Assembly (NCBI GenBank): GCA_033002965.1
Contig: JAURVB010013324.1
Coordinates: forward strand, 1 to 64,000
Direction of reading: 5' to 3'
Source of the DNA: Piper betle
Lineage: Eukaryota > Streptophyta > Magnoliopsida > Piperales > Piperaceae
DNA: 64,000 bases
Under the pieces are notes generated by a model. It saw only the letters and a program-made list of their open reading frames with translations, was not told where the DNA came from and did not search any database. Position 1 is the stretch's first letter. The number at the start of each line of letters is the position of its first letter. A program made the position numbers and the translations under genes. Shown piece after piece: positions 12,311 to 23,805 of this stretch.

Positions 12311-12825
12311 CCGCCGCACCACTGCTGATCAACGGCGCTGCCTCCACCAAAGCATTACCGAGTCGTTCCCCTAGCGTTCCTAGCCACCGCTTGGCCTCCA
12401 CAATAGACCGTGGTCCTGACATCGTTTTGCTATCAGCCACACTGCTTTGCTGCCACTGCCACCCCCTTCGGCCCAAGGAAGCTTTTCCCCTCCCCGTGTG
12501 GCACCGTCGAGGCCATCCATGGGCCAATCGAAGAAGTCGATCGACTACAACCGACTCAAGGCCGCCAGCCCCTGTCTCCCAGTCCCCCACCTAGTCCCTC
12601 ACCATCGCCGCCCCCGAGCAGGCCTGTCCCTCGTCGCCGTGCCGACCGCCCCTCGTCTCTCCCCCGGCCTTAATCGGCCCATTTTTGCTGTCATCGGCTC
12701 GGGGTGAGAATTGGCTCCAATCTGCCTGAATCGGCGGATTTGTAGTCCAGTTTTTAACCCAAACGATCCTGCCTCATTTTTACTCGGTTTTATACCTAGC
12801 CGAGTAAAATCAGCCGGTTCACAAG

Positions 12826-13086
12826 CTATATGTTTAGACGTGAATCTATCGTCTCTTTCTCAGCCAGATATCTCACGAAGTGGGCCATGTCTATATCGTC
12901 TTGTGGCTTTGAAGGAGGGAGAGGACTTAAAGTGGGAGCTTTCTGAAATGGAAGATCAGAATTCGGACGAAACAGATCCAACAACACGTCTGGGGTATTT
13001 AGAATAGGAATTTTATCAGTTTTGAAAACACCCACTTTGGGAATTGCTTTCAACTTCTTGAGAAGCCTCCCCTTCATCTCCTTCAT
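12826..13086 (-). pseudogene. Glutaredoxin-like protein, N-terminal fragment (captured)
   Basis: From the ATG at 13,086 the minus frame starts M-K-E-M-K-G-R-L-L-K-K-L-K-A-I-P. It then has an F-K-T-D-K-I-P-I-L stretch and an acidic D-D-I-D-M-A-H-F-V-R-Y-L segment. This arrangement (MKG-(K/R)-(L/F)-x-K-K-L-K-x-I-P/K, then a later I-D-V-x-E-L-M-x-D-L segment) is that of the N-terminus of the plant glutaredoxin-like proteins with a C-terminal GRX domain. The GRX domain itself is absent and the frame ends at 12,826. Upstream, an acceptor-like ttatcaggatttccag sits about 25 bp before the ATG, which suggests that genomic exon-intron sequence was copied. It lies inside DNA inserted in a copia element, so transposon capture is likely. 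The family call is from memory of the pattern. Confidence 0.4.
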
Positions 13087-13874
13087 CTCTGCTTCCAAGC
13101 TCCAAGCTCTGGAAATCCTGATAGAACCCAAATCATTTGTTCACCACCAAATGGATATGGCAACAATCCTAATATATATGGATGCCTTGCATATACCAAC
13201 CAAAATGGCACTCGCTGGTTAAACTTGTTCGCACAAGGGGAGATTATGAAGAAAGATGATGTAGGAAAGAAAGCAAAGATTTCAGTTGTTGGTAGTCAAG
13301 AAAGGAAGATTCTGCAGCAGGAAGGATGGGGAAGAATCAGACAGGAATCTCTGTTGGCCCTGCCAAACTGGGTTTTAGATATTCAAACCGAAAGCAGCTA
13401 TCTTTGGTCAAGAGACAGATCATGAACTGGATAATTAGATGAACAAGAATCGCATTAGGGGAGGGAACGATGGAGCTTCTTGGTCTGATTCTGGACTTGG
13501 CAGTAACGGCTAAGACGTATCCTGTTTTTTTGGTCGGTCGCGTCGGGGAACGCCACGGCAGCGCCGGCAAGGAGGGAAAGGGTTTCGGAGCGGGTGCTGG
13601 CAAGGAGGCGTGTGGAGGTTGGTGGAGATGGGGTGGTGAGGGATGGGAGAGATGGGAGTGCGGCGGCGTGCGGTGGCGCACCGGCGGTGAATGGGAGATC
13701 TAGGCTTCCTCTTCCAGGGAGGCCGGCGACCGATACGTTATTCGGTTTGGAAACGATTTCCGAACCGAATAATATTATTTCGGTTTGACCAAAATAAAAC
13801 TGAAACCGAATTAGAACCGAACAAAACTTCCTAAACTCGGATAACCAAACTACGCTTAGGCCTATTTAAGACTT
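13087..13874. other. Remainder of the insertion in the copia pol
   Basis: Positions 13,090-13,440 are unique-looking and may be the intron or upstream part of the captured gene. Positions 13,470-13,700 are a G-rich block with frames on both strands. Positions 13,735-13,840 are the accgaacc-rich block. No gene is supported. Confidence 0.4.
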
Positions 13875-14596
13875 ATAAAATATATTTTTGGCATTAAAGC
13901 GAAACAAGTCAAATGTGTGATATTTATTTCTTAAAAGAAGTATATAGATGATTTGTTGAAAGGTTTAATATGTCAAATTACAAGCATATGTGCACACCTA
14001 TGGGTATGAATGAGAAACTAGAAAGATATGATAGTGATGAATTGGTCAACCAGTAAATGTATAAAAATTTGGTTGGATATTTGATTTATTTCACAAATAT
14101 TAAACCAGATATTGTGCAAGATATATTATTGTTAAGCCAAATAAATCTCATTTAATGGCTACTATAAGAATTTTGAGGTATGTGAAAGGAAGTAAGAATT
14201 TAGTACGAAATATAAAATTGATAATGAAGCTAAATTGATTGAAAATTCAAATAGTGATTGGGCTACTTGCTAAGATGATAGGAAGCTAAACACATTGGGA
14301 TATGTTTTACCTTTAGGAAGCACGGCTCGAAGAGAATTTTCAAAGATCATTTGTATGAACAAGATTGAACAACTACAATATCTTGTGATAGTATGCCCAT
14401 TTTTTCAATGAATAAAAAATTTATTCCAAATATATTTAGTTGTAGCATTATTTTATTAGAGATCTTATTGAAAAATATAAAATTAAATTGAAGTTCATCG
14501 ACACCAAGGAAAAATATCTGATGTGTTTACAAAAGTTCTCACTCAAAACAAGTTTGAATATTTTAAAAGGGTAATAAAAATTATAAATTAAGAGGA
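13875..14596 (+). pseudogene. Decayed copia reverse transcriptase/RNase H, second part
   Basis: This continues the copia pol interrupted at about 10,000. Broken frames give F-L-x-I-K then Y-I-D-D-L-L-K-G (family pattern Y..DLL.RF), M-C-T-P-M-G near 13,985, Y-K-N-L-V-G-Y-L-I-Y near 14,060 (pattern YR.LVG.L.Y), P-D-I-V near 14,105, and L-G-Y-V-L-P-L-G-S near 14,295-14,325 (the RNase H S-G-Y-x-F-x-x-G region). Several stops are present. It ends just before a purine tract (attaagagga) and a short LTR. Confidence 0.75.
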
Positions 14597-14845
14597 TGTT
14601 AAAAATTGATGTAATTTGTAATTTTGAGTAGGAGTAGCACAAGTTGTAATATGTACCAAAGTGTATGGCTTATAACGCACTTACGCCCATCTTCCCCAAA
14701 AGATGTAATCGTTAGCTGCCTTTAGAGTTAATGCAGCAAACAGTTCAAAAAAAGGACAACAGGAGGTACGACCCTTGCTCCCACCTTGGTAAATTTTCTT
14801 TGTTATTTTGAATTCATTATCTATCTATCCATCTTCACCCTAACA
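14597..14845 (+). mobile_element. 3' LTR of the decayed copia element
   Basis: It starts tgttaaaaattg directly after the polypurine tract attaagagga and ends caccctaaca, a TG...CA pair of 249 bp. The position after the end of copia pol is as expected. The matching 5' LTR is not in the region, and the upstream half of the element is missing. Confidence 0.55.
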
Positions 14846-16063
14846 AAATTTAGTTGATTAAATTAATGAATATCAAGGGTGAGATCTCTTTAATTGATTT
14901 GAGAACCCCTTATATCCTATGCTCATCGTTCTTCAAGAGATTTATTTGTAAATTCCGAAGTGCCCTTTTTTATCTCCCTACCTTAGCCCTATACCAATTT
15001 CTCCCAGCGCCTTTATCACGATGTTCACGGTGCCGGCATAACATAGCCGTCACCAGTGGGGAGCAGGGTATTGATGTCTCACAGCCCTAGGGACCATATG
15101 CACCGTGGTCGGAATATTACAACCGTCGCACATTGAAGCTATACTGCTGTTAACATTTATGGATTGTGGTGTCTTAGTTATGAAGATTAATTGTCTTTTT
15201 TTTGCCTTATGGATCTGATTATCTATTTATTAATCCAAGGCTCAATATTTAGTAGAATCTGTATATTCTTTGTTACTGTTTAAGACAAATTTATGAAAGC
15301 GTCATTGTGAAGGCTATCTCATGGGAAAATAAGGTTGGGAAGTAGGTTGGCTAGCAGGAAATATGTGTATTGTAATGTCACAAGCTTTGCTTTCTTCCCA
15401 GGGCATACATACATGTGAAATTGAACACGACTTTGAACAATAAACAAATAAAGATCAACCCAGGACATGAAGCAAGAAATTAGAAATGGATTGTGAACTA
15501 TTTTCACCTCAAATTCCACATTGCAAATGCGTTTCTTTTGCCTAAGCGGTCACACGTCCCTCATCGATGCTGTCGGCCGTGGTCGACGCTGAATTTGTAT
15601 TTTGACACAAGGCTATGATATTATAGATATACGTCCAATAACATGTCCGAGTCCGCGGTCATAGTAGTATTGTCTGTTGTAGATGGAAGTAGGCTAGGAT
15701 TTTTGTAGTCTGTGGGGGCATGTCCGTGGATATATGTATGCCATAGTTTTGATGGATCTGGTTGTGGACATGGGCGAGTTACGTTGACATGTCCTTAGCC
15801 GAGTCTTGCTTAAAATATGTAGTATAGATATAGTATAAGTTTATTTGTTTTCGTAGTGATAAACGAAGAGGAATTCGATGCATGAAGTATGTGGTCAGTT
15901 CTTATCAATCTTCCCAAATTCTAAGCCGGTACCTATTCTCTACCCCAAACTAGTAAAGGATAAGGAAGCCTTTACAAGTGAAGTAAAAATTGATGGGAAA
16001 ATTTTATAAGATTTAGCTTATTTGAGTTATATATTTAATTTGAACTTTTTTAATGGATTTTAT

Positions 16064-16104
<41 letters not shown>

Positions 16105-16824
16105 TAGGGTGTACAAGTAAGAAATTGATAAAATTTTGTCCTTTTTTAATATCATTATCACCTATTTTAAAATTTTAAAAGATGCACGCATGTTAATAAA
16201 TGTTTTGAAATTAATTTTTATTGCAATTGCTAATAATTAAGATTAAAGAATTAAAAATATTAGATTATGTTGTAATTTTATAATTACCTTTATTATTTAT
16301 TGTTTGTTATTAATGTAATGTTGAGATTGTGGGACCCACTGAATTGAATAAAATGAAAGGTATAGCACATATAAGTTATAGAGGTGTAACTCATGTACTA
16401 TGCATAGCTTAAATTTTATTATTACAAACGGGTATAAAATTTTATATATTATCAAACAAAGAGTGAAGGTAAGCTAATGAGTTAAAGCAGCATTGAATTA
16501 AGTGCTACTAATGCTTTTAAAGCATTCGGCTGACTATTGGAAATATCATAAACTAGCTGCCAATGGTGGATATGGCTTAAGGATTTGAAATAAATCCTAA
16601 TTATAATATAATCAAGACAAATTCTAATACAATAAAGAACTAATGAAAGGACTGCGGAACAAATTTTAGTTACACTAGAAAAGTAATAATTTTACTAATA
16701 AAAAATAAAAGGTAATATTGTTAAAATAATTAGATGACACGTGACAAAGCAAATCCTAATTACAATAGAAAAGCAAAATAATTAGAGGACGACGTGGAAG
16801 CACCATATGAAAAAATCACATTTG

Positions 16825-16857
<33 letters not shown>
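14846..16857. other. Intergenic stretch, AT-rich, no gene recognised
   Basis: No domain-bearing frame was seen. It contains two (TA)n microsatellites, at about 16,069-16,098 and 16,827-16,857; the second abuts the start of the gypsy LTR at 16,858. Confidence 0.6.
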
Positions 16858-16861
<4 letters not shown>

Positions 16862-19800
16862 AAACGTAGCTTCGGGTTGAGGGTTTTACCCAGCATTGTA
16901 GTTTTGCTCGGTGCGGGCGAGTCTCGAGTCAATTCGAGTGAGCTCGGACTTAGACCAGTTTTCAGAGCCATGAGTATGGGGCCTAGATATGCCTTATGAG
17001 CATGTTATGGTGGGTGAGTATGCAGACATGTAGAATGATAGCTTTAGATTGGGCTATAACATTGCATGAGTAAACAATATATGTGCAATGTATATATATG
17101 ATTTTTATGAGTTAGTCAGGCCTATATCTAAGCCGTTGTAGCATTTAGTATCATTTTAACATTTTTAGGGTATCTCATCTGCATGTATCATTGGGATTTC
17201 AGAATCACTGGATTGTGCCCTATGGACCTAGCTGAATTGAGTGGCAGGTTTTCACCCAATTGATGTTGAGGGTTCGATGCCCGTTTAGCCTTCTTCACCT
17301 CGATTTCCACGTCTATAGGGTCACTTTTAGTATTTGAATCATTTTTAACTTTGAACGGTTTCGATCTTAGCTTTCCGTGTGTGTGTATATATATATATAT
17401 GCATATATACCCATAGGTAGGCCCCACTAGGTCCTGAGTGTACCAGACTGTGAGTTGTGCTCACATGGCAAGATCTAAGCTGCACACATCGGCCCTAGTT
17501 TTCTCAAGTCGATTTTAGAAGATTTCCATTAATTCTTGGAGTTTTCCACCCTTACCGCAGCGAGCAATTCTCTAGCTTGCACCTAGCCATGGGACTGGGA
17601 TCACCCATGAGTGCCTCATGGCCGGACTTTCTATACGTGCCACTCATGACCACCGGCACCACCACAGTCACCGCTAGTGATGGAGTTTCTAGAGCAATTG
17701 TATGCCACCACCGTTTGAGCAGTTTTGCCATCAGACGAGCTACCATCCGGCTGATCCGACCACCACATACTTTCATCTACGGAGATCTTTCATTTGAGAC
17801 CACCCACAACCACCGCTGTGGCTGCAATGCCACCACACTGGTGGCGATTCCACTCTGTTTCAGGCCATTTTCGCCAACTACCGGTCAGACTGCATCGATC
17901 GCTACCATCCATCATGTTCCTTGTCGCATGGGCCGTCAATGCCACAGTCGTTGGTGTTTTGGCAATGAGCACCATCCTACCCCTGTCAGACCTGTATACA
18001 CATGTTCATGTCCGCCATCCTGCGTTTGCAACACCTACCCAAGTTCTGTTCACCAAGGTTGTGTTTGTAGTCGACGATCAGCTACTCGGCCCAACACTGT
18101 TGCTAGACTGTAGCTGAGTCAACTTATGAGCTGACCGGCTCGACTAGCCCGAGTGTTGACTCTGTTTGATTTGGTTCAACTTATTTTTAGCAGTTTTTGC
18201 CCATTTTTACTACTTTTTGGTAATTCAAAAAGGCCTATATTAGTTTAGATGCATATTCACATTATTTAGATTATTTTGGATGACAATTGGCATCACGGAG
18301 CTCGAATTTGGCACTCATTAGTGTCCAAAGTTCGATCGGGTTTGATTGGATGAGCTCCTAGGAATATCTAGCGAATCTGATTTTTCGGTCCGGAGGTTTT
18401 CCGGCTGCTTTTGGTGGTTTTTGGCAGCTTTTTGGCAGTGTAATGTTTGTGTTGAGTTGATGCATCATTCAGTTAGCGAGGCGTTAGCTTTCAGATTTGA
18501 TGTGTGAGGTACCAGAGTAGGAGCTCGCCGCCTAGAGCACGAGGACACGCTTGGAGCTTCTACCAGGTCCATTTAGGATTCATCTATTTTATGCTCTATT
18601 CTATTGTATGTTTGTTTTATTACTTACGGGACGGGTTAAGTGACGTTTTAATGGATCCCACTTAACTCGGGTCATTTAGCCGAATAGTTTTTCGGATTAA
18701 TAACCCTCGATGATGAGATCCCTCGAGAATAATTTCGAAAACAAGATCCACCACAAGTTACCTTCAGCTTATTATATGAATCTGTTCCCATGCCTATCTA
18801 TATAATTTTGTCTAGTTTTCAATGAGACCAGCGATGGTGAAACCGACTTGCACATACCATGAGCAGGTGCACGTGACAGTCAAAAGTGGGCTCTGGATTA
18901 GTGAGTAGACTATTCCATTCCCAAGGGATCCTAACAACTCCATGTTTGAATTCCTCACACTCGAAGAACGTGGAGGTTTACGAGTGCTGTTAAGTACAAC
19001 ACATGTCCTAACTTGTGGTTGAAAGGGTACTAAAGGCAACTGCCTGAGAGTACTTGGCCTTTGTGTTTAAGGCCACGAGAATTATGAAGGAAAGGAGAGG
19101 GCTTGGGATATGCTTGTAGTCTTAATGAACAAGAAAATGAAATGAGAAAAATGCTGAGAGAGGCATCAGCAAAGCAATCAGTTCGGAAAGCTACTGGGTC
19201 TGTAGCCTGGTGGCTCCTCACTAGGTGCCCTTTAGAGAGTTCTAATGAAGCATACGACTGTTTTTCTTCATATGAGAGTTAGCTCTCACAGCCAGTTTGA
19301 TATAGTTATATTTTGGACCATTAACGCTTGTTATTGACATATTTTTATACTATATGTAGGTGATAATCATGAGTTAGATGTGCCAGCCTAGATGAAGAAG
19401 CAACGATGTCTCTTGCACACATGTCAGATAATAGAATGGTTAATATTTTGTTATGATTTCGTTATATTGAAATATGATGTGATATGATGTCTCCTGCAAT
19501 AGAAAAATTTCTAATGATGACATGTGAATATATTGTTTTATTAAATAGGTTTAAACATTGAATATGTACAACAAGTGGGTCAAGATCCAAAAATTGATGA
19601 GAAATGTGAAGAGAATTCATAGGTAGGTCAAGACCTAAAATTCATAATGATTGATACAGTATAGATTAGAATTCTGTGTGAATGAAAATATCAGATATAT
19701 ACATGTATGTATGTATTTGCATATGTTGATTTGACAGTGGAATTTCATTTTTAGGGGAGACTTTATCTGTTTTATCTTTAGAATTTTTATTGATTTATTA

Positions 19801-20008
19801 CAATTGTTATTGGTGTGTAAATTAGTTTGTATTTCATCCATATAGTAGCATGTTAGGGTTATGTGCATTCATCCATGCATGGTGAGTTGTATCTTCTTAA
19901 GATGTCGAGAGTAGATCCACACAAGTTGGGTTCTGGTTAGCCGACCTAACCGGGACAAGTGACATTCTGGTTCTATTCCAAAGCATGGACTAGATTTAGG
20001 GTGTTACA
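16858..20008 (+). repeat. 5' LTR (subfamily B start, family A end)
   Basis: It starts tgttaaacgtagcttcggg and ends tagggtgttaca. The first 1.4 kb matches the degenerate minus LTR at 6,220-7,630. From about 18,440 onward it matches the ends of all other LTRs of the family (ggagctcgccgcctag, aaccctcga, gggctctgga, aggatcc, gacggtttt-like words). Positions 18,290-18,430 carry the cgaattc..ccggtgaatctg block in the orientation opposite to the other LTRs. Frames at 17,577-18,117 are part of its GC-rich block. Confidence 0.65.
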
Positions 20009-20012
20009 ATTT

Positions 20013-20024
20013 TGGTATGAAAGA
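20013..20024 (+). other. Degenerate primer-binding site (tRNA-iMet type)
   Basis: tggtatgaaaga lies 4 bp after the LTR end. The intact form in the other elements here is tggtatcagagc, complementary to the 3' end of initiator tRNA-Met. Three differences fit decay. Confidence 0.6.
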
Positions 20025-21263
20025 CACTCTCGGTCGATTAAGATGCAAGATACTGTTATAGGTGATATGTGTGCAAAGACTACTTCAAGGTCAAGCTGGC
20101 AGGTATGTTTCTATCTATTTTCTTTACATGCAGATTTTTCTTCAAAAGTTATTTGGATAATAGTGCATTCAGGACTAGATCATAAATATGTGGAACTAGC
20201 CTTAGTTGAGCTGACTGGTAATTTGTATGGATTTTTATCATGATATCAAACTGCTTGCTTAGTTAGATGTGAGTAGGGTGTGTTGTGGTGCTAGCAGAGG
20301 TAGAATAGGTATAAGTAGATGTCAGTAGATCCGGATATTAGTAGATGTCAGTAGGAATCTGACAAGCCGGTCATGATGGGCTTATAGACCCACCGGTTCC
20401 TTCCATTGCATAAGAGATTTGGATGAGTCAAGATGTCTACATGTTCAGAGCAGCTACGGTTGAATTGGATGTTGACCCGGTGTTCGTCTTTTGCTTGTCA
20501 CCACATTAGTCCTGCTTCCTTAGGACTTGGTGTACATTGTGGGAAGGAGCTAAAAAAAGAGAGAGAAGGAAAATGAAGAAGAAAGGGTGCAACAGTAAGA
20601 AGCTTCAAGTATGGAGATACTAGCAAGTTAGTTGGCAGATGAGATGGACTGCCAAGTGCCCTAGACAAATCCCCAAGGATGAAGGTTGTGATTATGCCAC
20701 TGGAGATACTTAAGTACTTGGAGCTTAGCTGAGAGTTTGGGAAGATGACTTGAGATGGACCACTTCCAAAAGATAGTAATGAATGAGGATAAGTAGCGAG
20801 GTGGATCAACAGTCTGATGACCACTTCACTGCCTCCCCCTATTCCACTAGTTTATGACCTACTGGTAGCAATTTTAGCTTCTCTTTGCCAGACAGAGGTC
20901 TCGATATGATGTGGAAAAGATCAGGACCACCATTGCCTATGAGATCAAATATTTGACGGGATTCTACCAGAAATAAGGGACCAGATTAGTGATGGTCGTT
21001 TGACGGCTAGTCAGCACTGATAGTAGTCACTCCAGATTTTAGTAGATCAACATAGGTTTAGCATAGGTTCACCATCGCATGTGTTACCACCATGATTTGG
21101 ACCCCTTCAGATCAGACACACATGGTTGGACAACCTGAGCCGAGTTGTTAGCAGCCAAGATATGTCAAAGACAGTAGTGGAGTTATGATGTATATGATCA
21201 GGATCATATTCTTAGCATCTAGATAGCATTGTTACCGACCGAGTTGCACAACTGCTAACCAAG

Positions 21264-21443
21264 TGCACAACCACCGACCAAGCTGCACAACCACCGACCA
21301 AGCTGCACAACCACCGACCAAGATGCGCAACCACCGACTGAGGTGCACAACCATCGACCGAGTTGCACAACCACCGATCGAGTTGCACAACTACCATCCG
21401 AGGTGCACAACCGCCATCCAAGATGTACTACCACCGACCGAAT
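21264..21443 (+). repeat. Minisatellite, 20-bp unit, nine units
   Basis: The word tgcacaac(c) recurs at exactly 20-bp steps from 21,264 (21,284, 21,304, 21,324 and so on to 21,424), with unit pattern tgcacaaccaccgaccaagc and point variants. One less regular unit precedes (21,245) and one follows (21,445). Frames through it on both strands are repeat artefacts. Confidence 0.9.
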
Positions 21444-23805
21444 ATGCACTATTTCCGTCTGTATATTGCTCAACCGCCAACCGAGTGAAGCAGTTAGAGC
21501 TTAAGTCATGGCCAAGTTGTTGTCTTGCCCCATGTGAGGACAGCTACTTGAAGGATTTTGAATCTTACCTGGCGATCGTATGTCATAAATTTTAGAATGG
21601 AGTAGGTCCAGAGTTTGAGGAACAAGGTATGGCTATAGTGGCATCAACAGAATAGAGGAGAGTTAGAAAAAATGAGGTTATTCTGATGAGATGGCATAAG
21701 ATCCAACTTCACCAGCTCTCTTGCAACCATTGTCTTGACCTGACACCCTTGGGTCAGATGTATATTGCAAGATGACCCCATCAGACACTATTAGTAACAG
21801 TCTAATAGGGATGCACATGGACAGAGTAAGAGAATATGACAGTATGACCTCCATATGGAATGGCCACAGTAATCAGAATGTTCAAATAGTATGGTAGTAC
21901 ATCTATGGGCCACAATGCAGTTTAACCATTTAGTGATTGGCCTATCAGCGAGAGGAGTTCAACTTGCATTAGAGTATTGGGCCTAGGTATAGGGTTAGTG
22001 AGGAAGTGTTTTTCAGAGAGAGAGTGTGATTTCCTTGTGCTTCTTCAGTACGATTAGGTCCTTACCTTGAGACATAGGATTGAGCATTGCCCTAAGTATA
22101 GAGGTACCTTCATGGTACTGATTAGGGTTTACAATGAAGGTAGATATTTGTAGACCGATTTTACGATGAGGTTTCACCCTAACTTGAGAGCGATGTAGAC
22201 AGGGACTTCAGACAGAACAAACCATGCTAAGCAGATAAAGTGATACTAGTGTATGCTCATCTTGATTGATAGCCTTGCTTGAGAGTCTACCACAGCGATA
22301 GTAGTCATGTGAGTCAAGATTAGTGTTACAAATTGGTACGGGACGGCAGGTTACACACCACTGAAGAGCAGACGAGACATCTGTCGAACCTCATTATGAG
22401 TCTCCGTAGACTTGAGGGGAGACAGTGGTTCTTTGGGTTGTTTAAACCACACCGTCTAGAAGTGCGTGACTAGTACGGTATCGAGAAACACATATCTACT
22501 ATTGCTGATTGAATTAGAGCCACTTAAGAGCCATTTCTAAGATTCATCATTGATTAACTATTCCACAAACTAATCACCTGTGGCATAGTAAATCGTGGTG
22601 ATCTTAGAGATAAATCCATAGACCTACTGATGTTTTATCCACCCAGTACGGTACACAGGGATTTCATCTCCCCTGTTACTTTCATGAAACCTTGACTTTA
22701 CCATGGATCAGAGTGACATACCTATGTAGTAGGTTTTTCTTAGCCTAGTGGACCTCCCCACTTTACCTAGATGTTAGATTCCACATGTGAGGATGAGATA
22801 TCACCTATTGAGAGTTCTTGAGTAGTGTGACCAAATTTTCACGAGATTCAGTCTCCTTTCCTATAAACTAGAGATGTCAGATATAGTAGAGTTTTCACTT
22901 GAGAATTTCCACTCACCCCTCTAGATATATCAGTTCTACTATCAGTTTATCCAAATGATTGAGATGAGCAGATGTTGACTCTACAATCCCATGTAGAGTA
23001 TGTTATCATACTCCTTGAGATGCGTTGTGCATGTACAGGTGTTCTCACCTCCATTCCGTCACAGAGAGCTTCCTTTAGTAGCAGTTAGTGTTTGTATAGA
23101 TGTCGCCAGAGCCATAGTATGTAGTAGAGTCATAGTAGTCATCCTTGTTCTCTTCTAGAACAGAGTAAGATACTTGACTCAGGACCAAGTCAACTAGGAC
23201 CCGATGAGCAGTCCAGTTCCTTATGCAGGGACACCTAAGAGTTGGATTTAGACTGGTGACAATGAGCTATGCAACTCAATAGCCTATACACCCGTACCTA
23301 GTAGGAGACTCATACCACACATTAGGATGGTTGTAGGACTAGGAATAGAGTTTCCTGAGAGTACATGTAGTTGACTTTTCATATAGATGGCGATCAAAGG
23401 GACATGGGTAGATATTAGTAGGCGGGGCTTGCCCTCGATGTAGTTTTTCTTGATATAACTCAGATTAGCACTTGCAATACTCTAGAGTATCCGCTTGACC
23501 AACCTAATAGGCCCTTCGGGGTGATCTAAGATTTTTTCTCCGAGTTAGCAGTAGGGATCAGAACAGAAGAGAATGATGATGGTAATGTCAGAATAGACAC
23601 AGATAGATTAGAATCAGAATGTTTAATATTGACAGCATCACAAGCTGAACTCGCCATGTTAGCACAACTAATGTCAGTGAGGATGTACATGACTATTTAA
23701 GAGTAGAGGATACAACTGATCTGTATCCAACTTCTAGGTTTCAGTTTTAGTATAACCTCCTTGTGTTAAAATTCCGAGGATGAAATTTTTATAAGGAGGG
23801 AAGAT

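Larger units (their letters stand above)
20009..23805 (+). pseudogene. Decayed internal region of the gypsy element
   Basis: All frames are short and broken. No zinc knuckle, protease, RT or integrase motif could be read by eye. It ends in the polypurine tract ataaggagggaaga (23,791-23,804). It includes a 20-bp minisatellite at 21,264-21,443. Confidence 0.55.

Noticed and set aside
21245..21450. Regular repeats suggestive of a CRISPR-like array
   Set aside because: Units are contiguous with no spacers and lie in a plant retroelement; it is a minisatellite.
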